64,000 nucleotides of DNA from Erinaceus europaeus (GCF_950295315.1 NC_080181.1:39771375-39835374); one strand, 5' to 3'; positions 11,546 through 23,812 are shown, counted from the stretch's first letter. Notes: a model not told the origin generated them from the sequence alone. Translations and numbers: made by a program.

Positions 11546-11956
11546 CTTATTCTTCTCTTCATATCCAGTTTATTCATCAGTGATCAGTTTATACACCAAT
11601 ACCTCTATTTGGATTCCTTAAGCATCTCCGCCAGTTCCCCTTCACCTTTGGAGGACTTTGACTTAAGAACTGACAGTATAAGCCTTTAACAGCTGTTCTC
11701 TATTACTGTTCTCACTCATTGAGATCAGGCATAACATTTATACCTTTTGACTTAATCAATGTATTTATTCATAACCATATGCTTAGGATTCCCACAAACA
11801 TTTTTCCACAACCCCAAATACAGAAAATCATCCTTGAAAATCAAACATAAAAAGAAAAAATGAAAATGCATTATTTCCTTTAGATGGTTCACTAAGCCTT
11901 TTGGATTTCATGCATAGTCCTAGATGTATCAGCAATATTAATTTCTCATTTCCAAC
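11546..11956. other. Intronic sequence, nothing recognised
   Basis: About 400 bp of AT-rich sequence with no repeat or gene identified. Confidence 0.5.
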
Positions 11957-12136
11957 TCTATATTTTTTGTTTTTAAATATTTTATGTATTATTTATTTTG
12001 ATGAGAGGGAGAGAAACAGACCGACCAAAATACTGCCCCACTCTGGCTTATGGTGGTACTAGTTACTGAACCTGGGACTTCAGAGCCTCAGGCATGAATG
12101 TCTTTTACAGAACCATTATACTATAATCCAGCCCTT
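11957..12136 (-). repeat. SINE-C
   Basis: Antisense SINE-C: A-rich tail at left, CACTCTGGCTTATGGTGGT, GAACCTGGGACTTCAGAGCC and degraded head ending ATAATCCAGCCC. Confidence 0.8.
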
Positions 12137-13095
12137 CAACTATATTTTTAATGAAAAAGCTTCTAAAATATTATTTTGAAATTTATAATCTATAGGACTA
12201 AGCCTGACCTGGAACCAACCATCAATGATATTTTTCTATAAAAGACAAAAGGGCAGATTAAGAAGACAAAAGTGGGCCCATGAGAGAGATACTACTTTTC
12301 TCCTACAGTTAGCTAATATCTAAATTTGAGACTATGTGCTATTTGACTTGTGGTTTATCCATTTGAATTATGTATGTACAATAGTCAATAGATTTCCACT
12401 TAATGCATGATCTATTTTTCTAAGAACCATTAGGGATCTATGGTGCAATTTCAGGAAATACTGAAAGTGTATATGTCTAAAATTATATCAGTCTTTGAAA
12501 TTGATTCAGCTGAAATTTGTGTAGCTACTGACCTGTGTTAGCTTTGGAACTACTTAATGTTTTTTTGTTTGTTTGTTCTGAACTTACCCTTTAAACCTGT
12601 TCTAGATTGACAACTTGTATTCATGTTAAGTACCATAGCATCACCTTATAATCAGTGAAATTAAACCACTGATTCAAACAGGAATCTCAAGAAAAAGAAA
12701 GTTTTTCTTTCGTTTATCAAATTTCTGTTAAACATAATAAATATGTATTTATCACCAAGGTATGTGGGATTGAATATCTTTAAAGCAAACAGAGTCCAAC
12801 TCATTAAAAAAGTGTATAGTAAATTGGTGACCTTTCAAATTAATCTAGCAAGGGACTCCTACAGAGGTTTAGAATTTCTTCATGTTTTAATTTTTTTATA
12901 TAAAATCATACAGATTCTATGACTCTACAGATAATTGTTTATCTATTCTGTGGCTGTACACACAGAAAAAAGTACTATTGAATAAATGAAAAAAGAACTG
13001 TAGAGCTAATTGAATTAACAGAGATTAATCTGCCATCAGAGCAAAAAGTATTATGTCACTAACACTACAAACTTTCACTGTGATCCTTTCTGATT
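12137..13095. other. AT-rich intronic sequence, nothing recognised
   Basis: Nearly 1 kb free of young SINEs. No open frame of interest and no structured element seen. Confidence 0.5.
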
Positions 13096-14500
13096 TCCTT
13101 ATCTTCATTTTCTCCAGAGGAACCCACTGTCTTATCACAAGTTAGTGCATTTGGCTTATTCTTGAACCTCATTTAGTGGGACTATAGAGGTTGGATTGTT
13201 TTATGACTAGCTTATTTAATCAGGCATTATGTTTGTGCCATCTATTCATATCACCGTGGTTCATTTATTTTTATGACTATACAACTGTATAACTCATCAA
13301 AATGTATTCATCTGTTCTATTGCTGGAAGGCACTTACGCTACTACAAACATTCATGTGCTTGCTTTTTTTATGAACATAGCATATGTAGATGTTGATGAT
13401 CCACCTTGAAGTGGAACTGTCAGTGTTCAAGCTTAATTGATTAAAACAAATTATTTCCCAAAGTTGCTGTGACAATTTTCATTCATAGCAATCTTACAGG
13501 AAAGTCCCTTTTGCCTCTTCTGCTCACTAACACTTCACATGGAAGTTACCTGCTGGGTGTTAATTAAGATTTCACTGTAGGGGGGCGGGTGGCTCACCTG
13601 GTTGAGTACATGTGTTATAATGCTCAAGGACCCAGGTTCGAGTCCCCAACCCCACCTGCAGGTGGAAAGCTTTGCGAGTGGTGAAGCAGTGCTGCAGGTG
13701 TCTCTTTCTCTCTGTCTCCCCCTTCCCTCTCGATTTCTGGCAGTCTCTATTCAATAATTAAAGATAATTTTAAAAATAATAAAATAAAATAAAATAATAA
13801 TTATAATTAAAAGATTTCACTGTAGTTTGAATTTCCATTTCTCCAAGTTCTAGTAAGATAGAGCACTTTTCACTACTGGCTGTTTGAAAATCCTGTTTTG
13901 TGAATTACCTACACAAGACACTTTTGTGAATTGTCGTTCTTTAATTTCTTGGAGTTATTTATACATTCTGAATGCAAGCTAAGTGTAGGTTGTAATGTGT
14001 TCCAAAAATAGATCTTTTGCATTGAGACCTACACTTCATGTGTTATAAATGACAAAATGTTTAACATTGTGTCTTGCTTATTGTTATCTAAGAATACCTT
14101 GTTCAATGGTTTACTGTTGAACAACTTTGTTAAAGGTTCTCATTGCTGTTATTTCTGACCGTGTATGTGAGATGATATTTTTCTCTCTTCGCAACAATGC
14201 AGAGCATATTTGGCAACATGCTTCTTCCTTCTGACTTTTATCTATCACTCTAATTATGTATTTTGGTTTTTTTTTAAATCTAAATAATATCATTGTAAAA
14301 TGTAGCGAATGTTCATTGAAAGTTATAAATGTCCTCTTTTTTATTATTCTTTCTTCTCTTTATCTCCAAGTCTCAGTATATGTTAAATGCAAATGTACTA
14401 TTGACAAATTCCTCAGTTTTTTCATCTTTTTAAATATGCAATTACCTTACATTGTATTTGTCTTTTAGGATACATTTACTAGTTACAGATATTAGGTTGG
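13096..14500 (-). mobile_element. Ancient L1 ORF2/3' region (probable), split by SINE-B
   Basis: The text TGACTAGCTTATTTAATCAG, TATTCATCTGTTCTATTGCTG, ATGAACATAGCATATG and TGGAGTTATTTATACATTC follows the order of an antisense L1M ORF2 end, heavily diverged. The right limit is unclear. It is assigned by eye. Confidence 0.45.
13581..13810 (+). repeat. SINE-B with perfect 15-bp target-site duplication
   Basis: Complete element from GGGGGCGGGTGGCTCACC to an (AAAAT)n tail. It is flanked by AAGATTTCACTGTAG at 13566-13580 and 13811-13825. Confidence 0.95.
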
Positions 14501-14847
14501 CATTGCTTTTTCTTCATTGTTTGATAATACTGTCCCTTTACTTCTGGCTTCCATAATCTGTATTGAGAAGCTACTCATTTTTTATCTAATTGATACTACA
14601 TTGAAATTAATATATTCTGCACCAATCTCTGGATGCTTTCCTCTTTTCTTCTTTTCAGTTTCATTGGTATTTAGAATGTACCAAGACTCTGTTTTCTCTG
14701 TGATTTTTCTTCTTAGAATGTATAGATCTTCTTGAATTTCTGACCTAAATCTTTTCACATTCTGAGGCATTGTTGCTTGTGCTCCATTCTCCTGCTCTTC
14801 TTCTTCTAGGACCCTGTTTCTAAAAGTCCATCATTACATTGTTTCAA
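14501..14847. other. Intronic sequence, nothing certain
   Basis: AT- and CT-rich sequence, possibly more of the old L1. No gene. Confidence 0.4.
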
Positions 14848-15017
14848 CATATGTCACCCATATTTCTGCATTTTTCATTCCATCTTCTCTTCATGCTTCA
14901 CTCTGGAATTTTCCTTCTGACATGTCATATCAACAATTTCCATTTCACCTGCCTAATGTGTTTTTATTCATAGAAACTATATACCTGTATTTCAGAACTG
15001 AAGATGTTTTCTTTCTT
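14848..15017 (+). repeat. Copy 1 of an inverted ~170-bp duplication
   Basis: The stretch from CATATGTCACCCATATTTCT to TGTTTTCTTTCTT recurs in reverse complement at 20619-20789 with about six or seven differences. Here it lies in continuous old intronic sequence, which suggests that this is the source copy. Confidence 0.88.
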
Positions 15018-15357
15018 CAGAGAGAATCTGTGTTTGCTTATGTCAAGGGACTAGAGAGATTTGTTATCCAAGCAAAATTTCATCTACTTTCTAAGATTTG
15101 AGTAATTCAGAGTTCTGATTCATTCTGTTGTGTGGTGTTAACTGATATGAATATCTTTTGCAAAATTATTTGGAATTCTAATCTTTAGACAGTGTTCATT
15201 ATACATAAGCGCTCTTTGTGTGCATTATTTTCCCACTTTGTCATCTTTCTCTTCTGGGAACTTCACAGTGAGACTCCCCTCTTTCACCTTTGTTTTCCTC
15301 CCAGATCTAAACCCATATCTTTACTACTTTTAAAATATAGATATATATGTATATATA
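15018..15357. other. Intronic sequence, nothing recognised
   Basis: About 340 bp. Contains a short (AT)n-like stretch near 15338-15360. Confidence 0.45.
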
Positions 15358-15576
15358 TATTTATTTTCCTCTTTGTTGCCCTTGTTTTTTTTTATTGTCG
15401 TTGTAGTTATTATTATTATTATTATTGATGCCATCATTGTTAGATAGGACAGAGAGAAATGGAGAGAGGAGGGGAAGACATAGAGGGGAGAGAAAGATAG
15501 GCACCTGTAGGCCTGCTTCACCACCTTTGAAGCAACTCCCCTGTAGGTGGGGAGCCAGGAGCTCGAACCAAGATTC
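15358..15576 (-). repeat. SINE-A, head truncated
   Basis: Antisense body from an (ATT)n tail through CACCTGTAGGCCTGCTTCAC to box B (rc) GCTCGAACCAAG. It stops there and runs into a T/A-rich stretch. Confidence 0.87.
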
Positions 15577-15599
15577 TTTTTTTTTTTTTAACTGTAATA

Positions 15600-18182
15600 G
15601 GAAGTAGGTGAGGAGGGTATCTAAGTCTAAGTGGACACTATTTCATTATGAACTTGATACTGACTCACTAAAGATTATTGTGTACTTTTGCTTTCAGGTA
15701 TATGTTTTGCCCTCATTTATAGATACATGTGAACATATGCTGTATCTTAAGGGATCTGGCCTATATCTAGGTTTTGGGACTTTGTTAGAAAGTGAACCTC
15801 CTGGAATGGAATTAGAGACTACCATGAAAGGAAAGGTCTCACCCGAGTGATGGGAGTGAAAGGTTGGCAATCCATGCCTGATGTCTCTGTACACAGTCTG
15901 AGGTGAAGCATGCTGACATGGTACTTGTTGCATTGATTAGGTTGGAATCAGCAGATGGAGTATCATTTGGCATGACTTGAGAAGCATGCAGGGAAGTGAA
16001 CCCCACCCCAGAGGTTCCAGGATTGCGAGAAACATAGGCTCTATAGACAAAGAGGGAGATTCCTGTTTAAGAAGACAATAGATAGTTATTCCAATAATCA
16101 CATTGTTTGGCAATTGTTGGGTTAACTTCAAAGAATCCCTTTGTTGGGATTTGCTGTAACATACACACCCTCACCATATTTCATGTCCTTGGACATTGTT
16201 TGCATATAGCTATGCCACCAGTTGCTTTTGTTCTCCCTGGATTAAGCTTTTAAGAGAATCAACCTATCTAAGATTCAGCCTATGTATTAAAAAGACTCAG
16301 TCTGTGCTTTAAAATGTTTGAGATATTCAATCAATTTTCCCCTCATATTAATTAAATATTGATTTATATGACTGCAAATTGATAGGAGTGTACATAAACA
16401 CCATTCCTACCAGCAAAATACTGTGTCCCACTCCCCACCCCCCCCACCCCTTCACCTCTGCACCATGAAGCTGAACATTCACCCTCACCCTCCACCCAGG
16501 GTTTTTCTTTGGTGCCCTGCTCCAAATTCAGTCAACTCCTGCTTTGAATTTCCCTTTCTGTTCTTCTTTCTCAACTTCTGTTTATGAGTGGGGTCATCCC
16601 AGACTCATCTTTATCTTTCTGACTTAGCTCACTTAACATAATTGCTTCTAGCTCCATCCATGATGGGTCAGAGAAGGTGGGCTCATTGTTCTTAATAGCT
16701 GCATAGTATTCCACTGTGTATATATACCACAGCTTTCTCAGCCACTCATCTGTTGTTGGGCACCTGGGTTGCTTCCAGGTTTTAGCTATTATGAATTGTG
16801 CTGCTATGAACATAGGTGTGCACATATCTTTTTGGTTGGGTGTTGGGAAGTCCTTGGGGTATATCCCCAGGAGAGGGATTACTGGGTCACGTGGAAGGTC
16901 CATGTCTAGCCTTGTGAGAGTTCTCCAGACTGCTCTCCAGAGGTTGGACCAACTTACATTCCCACCAGCAGTGCAGAAGGGTTCCTCTGTCCCCACAGCC
17001 TCTCCAACATTTGTTGCTGCTGTCCTTTTTGATGTATGCCATTCTCACAGTAGTGAGGTGCTATCTCAATGTTGTCTTAATTTTCATTTCTCTGACAATC
17101 AGCGACCTGGAGCATTTTTTAATATGTTTGTTAGCTTTTTGGATCTCCTCTGAAGTGAATGTTTGTTCATATCCTCTGCTCATTTTTGGATGGGGTCATT
17201 TGCTTTTTTGGTGCTAAGTTTGCTGAGCTCCTTGTATATTTTGTTCATGTGAAGATCTTCTCCCATTCTGTGAGGGGTCTCTTTGTTTGTGTGATAGTTT
17301 CTTTGGCTGTGCAGAAGCTTTTCAATTTGATGTAGTCCCATTGGTTTGTTTCTGCTTTAGTCTTCCTTGCAATTGGGTTTGTTTCATCAAAGATGTCCTT
17401 GAGGTTTAGGTGGGAAAGTGTTCCACCAATGTTTTCCTCTAAGTATTTGATAGTTTCTGGTCTAACATCCAGGTCCTTGTTCCATTTGGAGTTGATTTTT
17501 GTGTCTGGTGAGATAAGGTGGTTCAGTTTCATTCTTCTGCATGTTTCAACCCAGTTTTCCCAGCACTATTTATTTGAAGAGAGCCTCCTTCCTCCATTTA
17601 ATGCTTTAGGCCCCCTTATCAAAGATTTGATGCCCATAGTCATGGGGGTTTAGTTCTGGGCTTTCAATTCTGTTCCACTTGTCTGTGTGTCTATTTTTGT
17701 TCCAGTACCAGGCTGTTTTGATGATGATGGCCTTATAATATAGTTTGAGATCTGGGAGTGTGATGCCTCCATTTCTGTTTCTTTTCCTTAAGATTGTTTT
17801 GGCATTTCTAGGTGTTTTCTGGTTCCAGATAAATTATTGTAGTTTTTGTTCTATTCTCTTAAAAAAGCTTGGTGGCACTTTGATGGGTATCACATTAAAT
17901 TTGTACATGGCTCTGGGGAAAATATTCATTTTGATGATATTTATTCTTCCAATCCATGAGCATGGGATGTCTTTCCTTTTCTTGGTATCAGTTTCTATTT
18001 CCTTGAACAGTGACTCATAGTTTTCAGTATGCAAGTCATTCACTTCTTTGGTCAACTTTATTCCTATGTTGTTTTATTTATTTTGCTGTAACAGTGAATG
18101 GGAGTGATTTCTGGATGTCTTCTTCTTCAGATTTAGTGTTTGCATAGAGAAATGCCACTGATTTTTGTAGATTGATTTTGTA
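15600..18182 (-). mobile_element. L1-long: 3'UTR plus C-terminal half of ORF2
   Basis: 15600-16570 is antisense L1-long 3'UTR, colinear with 57170-58060. 16571-18182 is degraded antisense ORF2. Recognisable ORF2 peptides on the minus strand include [34 protein letters not shown] and AIKNNEPTF near the C-terminus. The last of the 3'UTR (about 500 bp, seen in full at 56705-57170) is missing at the left end, which is unusual because L1 copies normally lose their 5' end. On the minus strand the copy starts at a 34-nt SINE-A head (18183-18216). Confidence 0.85.
16571..18182 (-). pseudogene. L1 ORF2 C-terminal remnant
   Basis: Degraded reverse-transcriptase-protein C-terminus. Frames at 17834-18055, 17245-17532 and 16571-16996 hold consecutive pieces of the same protein broken by frameshifts and stops. 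The final frame ends in PLINRS and a stop. It includes the cysteine-rich and C-terminal segments and lacks the catalytic RT core. It is non-functional. Confidence 0.85.
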
Positions 18183-18216
18183 TGCTTAACCCGCTGTGCT
18201 ATACTGCCCAACTCCC
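18183..18216 (-). repeat. Orphan SINE-A 5' head fused to L1
   Basis: Only the first ~34 nt of SINE-A are present: on the minus strand it starts GGGAGTTGGGCAGTATAGC and ends at GGGTTAAGCA. The next base on the minus strand is L1 ORF2 sequence. No SINE body or tail is present. See also 31357-31451. Confidence 0.8.
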
Positions 18217-19069
18217 TACTACTTATTTTCTATGTAATGCCTTTGAAGTCAATGTTTCTTTAAAGAGATATATTTCAAGTTTGTCCAAAAGAAACATATG
18301 TCACACTATTAAACCATGTTGTGTCTTCTTTGTGTGTTTTTTTTTTTGTGTGTGTGTGTTTTCTGAGTTGTAAGATTTCACATACTTAGTTTGGATTATG
18401 AATATGGGTATAAAATGAAGAACTTCTTTTTATGACCTAATTTTAGAAAATATAAATTACTTTATTCTGTGTTTTTCTAATAGCAGAGAGTGGAAATCTT
18501 TATCAAAAACAGTGTACTGCTGAGGAAAGAACTGTAATGCTCAAAGTTAGAGAGCTGAGTCCTTGGTTATGATAATAAGCTAGAAAAGTGTGAGCAAAGC
18601 TGAAGTAAAAGGATCAGGTTAAAAGAAAATTAACGACATTCAATTGATTTCAACAAATTCACCCTGCTCGCCACCAAAGAGACCCTTCAGTTCCCATTGT
18701 GAATATCAGAGCACCACACTGCTACCTCAGCTTTTGTTTAGGTCTTGAATGTATATTCTGCCAACAAGCAAGATTTGGAATGTATAGTTTCTGCCAAATC
18801 TGAAACTTACTAATGTTTTTGTTTACTTTTAGTTGAAAGGCCTAGATTTTGCTGGATAGATGAAAAATTTACTGTTTGATATGTTTCTGTAATTATGTGA
18901 TGTTTTCATACCTGTTCTCTTTTTTTCTGGAGTAAATTTGGACTGATATATTCTGAGCTTACTTCAAAATACTTCTGCAAAGATTAGAAGAATCAAAGAA
19001 TCCCAAAGTGATTGGTGAAACATTTCCATTAAGATATGTGAATTTTCTAGTTTTTAATTATCAAATTTT
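18217..19069. other. Intronic sequence, nothing recognised
   Basis: About 850 bp, including a short T/GT-rich stretch near 18339-18360. No gene or repeat family identified. Confidence 0.5.
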
Positions 19070-19205
19070 GGATGGGAGAGACAACATAATGGTTATGCAA
19101 AAAGACCTCATGCCTGGGGCTCCAAAGTCTCAGGTTCAATCCTCAGCACCACCATAAGCCAGAGCTGAGCAGGTCTCTAGTAAATAATAATAACAACAAT
19201 AGAGT
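19070..19205 (+). repeat. SINE-C
   Basis: Sense SINE-C: ACATAATGGTTATGCAAAAAG, CAGGTTCAATCCTC, CATAAGCCAGAGCTGAGC and an AATAATAAC tail. Confidence 0.85.
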
Positions 19206-20399
19206 AAAATTGATTTTCAAAATACTAGTTTTCTTTAGTGACGTCGTTACAAATGTTTAAAAGTCTGTGTTCCACTGTAGTAATACATCTAATAGTGTGC
19301 AGATAATTTTCTCTAGAGACCTTTTGTGAACTCAAAGCTTAGCCTTTTTTTCCAAACTAAAGTCTGATGATAAAATTATTGCCCATTGGACCTATAAATA
19401 ACACCTCTTATAGGTCTACAGAAGATAAATGAAATCTTTAAGGAGTGAATTATTAGTCATCTCATTTACAATTTAAACTTAACTTCCAGAATTCTCTATT
19501 ATTTTTTCTCCCATTTACTTTTTCGTCTCACATTGATTTTTGAGTCCTTAGAGACAAATCTACTTATACTTTTTAAACACGTATGGTCCTTAATTCCTGA
19601 GTCCGAAATTGTGTGAACAGAATAAGCTCACTGTCAATGTCAAAGGAATATTTACTTCTCTCCTCTTGTTGCTATGAAATTATTTTAAGGGCTCCTTGCC
19701 TATTCAACATGTCTCAGTACAGAAGTCAGATTACTTTATAAATTAATTGTCCTTCACCTCATTTGCAAAAGTAATTCCCATATGCCTTCATATTTTGGAA
19801 TTGCTTTTAAGATTTCTAACACATACCCATGTTGCCACCTTGAAGAAGCACATTAACTTAGACTAGCTCTGTTGATGTTGCTGAATATTATTTTTATTAC
19901 ATTTTAATGTAGTTCAATGACTCATTGCTTCAGAGTTGACATGGTATCCTGTGTCTACATTTTAATTAATAATTCAACAATGCTAGTCTCAGAGTGCTGT
20001 ATTAATCTAGACTGGATTAGAGTTCCAGAGCCTCGTTCTTGACCATAATTTTTAGTGCATCTGAGAAGAAAGGGTGGAAATTATAACCTTCAGTGGGTAG
20101 TATTGTCAAGGAAGCCCTGAATCAGTATCATGTTTATATTCTGGTACTGTACTATTTACTATCTGTTAGCTAAGCATCTAACTAAGGTGTCTGGCCTTGT
20201 CTGCACTGGCACCAGGCTTTAGGGCATCTTTTGTAAAATTTAAGCATCTATTGCAGTTCAAAAGGCTCTCTCTTGGTGCAGGTGACTCACTAATTTTCCA
20301 CTTCTAGATTATTAGCTATGATAGTTATGATATTTTGGGGGGAGGGGTACCCTTATAGACATAACATATATCAGCTATTGATTATGCCACTGTAAGGAT
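19206..20399. other. Intronic sequence, nothing recognised
   Basis: About 1.2 kb of AT-rich sequence without young repeats or gene signals. Confidence 0.5.
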
Positions 20400-20840
20400 T
20401 TTGGTCTAACATAGCTACACAAAGACTTTTGTAAGTTCTTTAAGATCCACAGCAAGTGGAAAAGTCTATGTCTGCCCCAGGCTCCCCACCTACAGTGAGG
20501 AAGCTTCAAAAGTGATGAAGGATCCAAGTCTACAGATGTCTGTCTTTCTTTCTTTCTCCCTTTCTATCTCTCCTTCCTCTCTCAGTTTCTCTCTCTCTTA
20601 TCCAATAAAAACAGAAAAAAGAAAGAAAACATCTTCAATTCTGAAATATAGGTATATAGTTTCTATGAATAAAAACACATTAGGCAGATGAAATGGAAAT
20701 TGTTGATATGACATGTCAGAAGAAAAATTCCAGAGTGAAGCATGAAGAGAAGATGGAACAAAAAAATGCAGAAATATGGGTGACATATGGATCAGTGGAT
20801 TCATAGTGTAAGCACTGAGCCCCAGCAATAATCCAGGAGA
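20400..20840 (+). repeat. Diverged SINE (A/B-like, with 3' module), interrupted by an inverted duplicate
   Basis: Left half shows CTCCCCACCTACAGTGAGG, GATGTCTGTCTTTC and TCTCTTATCCAATAAAAACAG. The 3' module resumes at about 20790 as ATCAGTGGATTCATAGTG and AGCCCCAGCAATAATCC. The 171 bp between are foreign (20619-20789) and replace roughly 14 bases of the module. Confidence 0.75.
20619..20789 (-). repeat. Copy 2 of the inverted ~170-bp duplication
   Basis: Reverse complement of 14848-15017 at roughly 96% identity by eye. It sits inside a SINE, so it arrived after the SINE. Open frames at 20598-20975 and 20716-20985 arise from this junction and are not genes. Confidence 0.88.
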
Positions 20841-20869
20841 AAGGATGGAAGGAAGGATGGATGGAGGCA

Positions 20870-20906
<37 letters not shown>

Positions 20907-20916
20907 GGAAGGAAAA
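20838..20916. repeat. GGAA/GGAT and (GA)n microsatellite
   Basis: GGATGGAAGGAAGGATGGAT followed by (GA) repeats at about 20873-20900 and GGAA repeats. It grew from the A-rich tail of the SINE to its left. Confidence 0.9.
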
Positions 20917-21380
20917 AGGTCTTTTTCTGGATGAATAGGTTTCAACATCTCTAAGGATTCCTGTGTGAATAACATCCCAGGCCACTAGCTCATGGTACCA
21001 TTGAGCCTTCCTCAGCCTTGAAGACTGTTCTGCTTCTGCCTCTCTGTCTGCATAACTTAGTCAACAGTGAATATTTGGTGCAGATAAAATGAATCCCTTC
21101 TTCTCCCCAACCCCTTCATTAAGCTTAATGCCCCAGGTCACTTTTACTTCACCAGTTTTTTTTTTTCATTTTACTGAGGTCAGTTCTATATGAATCTCTT
21201 TAATACAGACTGGGAGCTAGTTAATTAAGCATTCATCACTCCCATCTTTGAGATTATGATACTGTCATGAATAGAGCATGTCGTGAGTGCTTTAGAATTG
21301 TGTTGATCTGAAGTGTCATTGTATTTTTTAACAAATAGAGTGGATTTATTAGACAAATACATATGCAAATAGTTTGTTTT
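20917..21380. other. Intronic sequence, nothing recognised
   Basis: About 460 bp, no gene or repeat family identified. Confidence 0.5.
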
Positions 21381-21392
21381 CCTAATCCTAAT

Positions 21393-21746
21393 TTTTTTTT
21401 TTTGCCTCCAGGGTTATTGCTGGGGCTCAGTGCCTGCACTATGAATCCACTGCTTCTGGAGGCTATTTTTTTCCCTTCTTTTTGCCCTTGTTGCTTTATC
21501 ATGGTTGTGGTTATTATTATTATTACTGTTATTTATGTTGTTGTTGGATAAGACAGAGAGAAATGGAGAGAGGAGGGAAAGACGGAGAGGGAGAGAGAAA
21601 TATGGACACCAGCAAACCTGCTTCACCGCTTGTGAAGCCATCCCCCTGCGGGTGGGGAGCCGGGGGCTCGAACTGGGATCCTTATGGCAGTCCTTGCACT
21701 TTGTACCATGTGTGCTTAACCTGCTGCACTACCGCCTGGTCCCCAA
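21393..21746 (-). repeat. SINE-A+ with 12-bp target-site duplication
   Basis: Complete antisense element. CCTAATCCTAAT (21381-21392) and CCTAATCTTAAT (21747-21758) flank it with one mismatch. Confidence 0.93.
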
Positions 21747-21837
21747 CCTAATCTTAATGTATTGTTAATGTATCTTGGCAAATTTCTAGGGACTGTGATG
21801 GTTTTTAAATCACATTAGTTTTCCTTTCCTGAAGGCC

Positions 21838-22045
21838 ATTATTATCATCATCATCATTATCTTTATTTATTTGATCGAAACAACCAGATATCAAGAGGGA
21901 AGGGGGGAGATAAAAAGGAAGAGAAACAAACCTGAAGACCTGCTCACCACATGTGAAACTTTTCCCGTGGTGACCGGGGGCTTGAACCTTGATCCTTGAG
22001 CATTGTAGCATGTGTGCTCAACCGGATACACCACCACTCAGCGCC
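21838..22045 (-). repeat. SINE-B
   Basis: Antisense SINE-B with an (ATC)n tail, CAAGAGGGAAGGGGGGAGAT, box B (rc) GGGGCTTGAACC and a complete head ending CACCACTCAGCGCCC. CCTGAAGG on both sides is a probable short target duplication. Confidence 0.87.
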
Positions 22046-22255
22046 CTGAAGGTCTTTAATGAACTTCCAAATGCATGACTATGCCACTGTGTCTTAGAGA
22101 TAATAGTAGGGAACAAGCATCCCCAAGAGACTGTTAGCGACAGTTCATTATGTGGGTACCAATATTTACTCCTGTTTGGAATCTCTTCACTGAATAAGAT
22201 GTCGTTTGGGAAATTGTCTTAAATGGAAAGTCAGGGAATATGGTAGATTGTATTA

Positions 22256-22443
22256 TTTAATATAACTTATTGGATAGAGACAGAAAAAAAAAGAGAGGGG
22301 AGGTGAAGCTAGAGAAAGAAACTGCTACAGCACTGCTTCACTGCTTGTGAAGTGCCCCTTCTTCTTTGCATGTGAGGACCAGTGGCTAGAATCCAGGTAC
22401 AAGGTAACATGTTCCCTCAGCCGGTATGGCACCACTCAGCCCC
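22256..22443 (-). repeat. SINE-B
   Basis: Antisense, with CAGCACTGCTTCACTGC, a diverged box B (GGCTAGAATCCAGG) and head GGCACCACTCAGCCCC. 22444-22672 is unassigned. Confidence 0.82.
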
Positions 22444-22672
22444 AAAGGGAAAGTATGTTAAGCATCTTTGCTATATTAACCAGAACTGTTCAAGATAGAG
22501 AAGGCTAAGCAAGCTTATAGCACAAAACAAGGGGGGAAATCAGAAGCTAACATACCCTAGTAGATGTCCCAAGTATAATGGGAAGCATGAGAAGCAAGTG
22601 ATCTGTTCTGTTTACACAGTATGAGGATGCCATGAGATTGCAAACCAAGATAAAATATTGAAGTTATTTGTG

Positions 22673-22885
22673 GGGCCTGATGGTGGTGCTCTTGGTTGAG
22701 CATACATGTTACAATGCATTAGGATCAGGGTTCAAGCTGGTCTCCATATATAGGGGAAAGCTTCACAAGTGGTGAAACAGTGCTGCAGGTGTCTCTCTGT
22801 CTTTCTTCTTGTCTGTCTCTTCCTCCCCTTTCAATTTCTGACTGTCTCTATCAAGTAAATAAGTAATATAAATTTTTTAAATTGA
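22673..22885 (+). repeat. SINE-B
   Basis: Sense copy from GGGGCCTGATGGTGGTGC to TGACTGTCTCTATCAAGTAA. It has an AT-rich tail. TTGAAGTTATTT before and TTGAAATTAATT after are a possible imperfect target duplication. Confidence 0.87.
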
Positions 22886-23144
22886 AATTAATTCAATAAA
22901 GATGATAAAGCTGCTGTGGGATTTCAAAGATTCAGTATAGACACTGAGTGTGTGGACTATTGCACTTGTGAAAGGGTTATGCAGATAAATAAGCCAGATC
23001 TTTTTTATTTTGATTCATTTAGCATTTATGTGATAGTCTAGGATCGTGTAGATATTTAGCTAGAAATTATGATGTATGAAAAATTCATTATTAAATGAAA
23101 TCTGCTTTGGGAACTGTACAACTTGGTAAAGAAAATGCTGTCCA

Positions 23145-23420
23145 GGAAGTTGGGCGGTAACACAGTGGGTTAAGCTCATGTGGCGCAAAGTGCAAGGACT
23201 GGCTTAAGGATCCCGGTTCGAGCCCCCAGCTCCCCACCTGCAGGGGAGTTGCTTCACAGGCAGTAAAGCAGGTCTTCAGGTGTCTGTCTTTCTCTCCCCA
23301 TCCCTGTCTTCCCCTTCTCTCTTCATTTCTCTCTGTCCTATTCAACAATGACGACATCAATAACAACTACAACAATAAACAAGGGCGACAAAAGGGAATA
23401 AATAAATTTTTAAAAAAATA
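23145..23420 (+). repeat. SINE-A
   Basis: Complete sense copy: box A TAACACAGTGGGTTAAGC, box B GGTTCGAGCCC, and GGGCGACAAAAGGGAATAAA tail. 23421-23800 is unassigned intronic sequence. Confidence 0.93.
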
Positions 23421-23812
23421 AATTGCAGTCCTGGTCAATATTAACCATTGAAATTTTCATGAGATGGAAAATATATCAAGAGGGTGATTACTTACATTCA
23501 GAGAAAAGAAAAAGAAAAGATTCGTGGAAATTATAGCATCTGATGAAGACCTTGACATAAAGATCAGGAAATGGGCTTCATAAAGAAGGAACAGTGTGGA
23601 TTTGAATCAGCAGCAGCAGGAACTAAGGATAATTATTTTTAGATAATGAGGGTACTCTTTGGCTAGAAAACAATATGCTAAAAACAGTGACATGTTGGAA
23701 GATGGGTGGCATGAGGTGAATTTGTGGAAAGCAATTTCAGAGAAACTAAAATTCTAGGTGAGTATTTTGACCTTAAGGGAAGCAATGAAGTCCAGATAAT
23801 TTTACATATGGG

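Noticed and set aside
11113..11689. Overlapping plus-strand open frames of 156 and 138 codons
   Set aside because: They read across nested antisense SINE-A+ and SINE-B. The same peptide text recurs in every SINE copy of this orientation.
20598..20985. Serine/leucine-rich open frames (125 and 89 codons)
   Set aside because: They come from a GA microsatellite read on the minus strand joined to the inverted duplicate.
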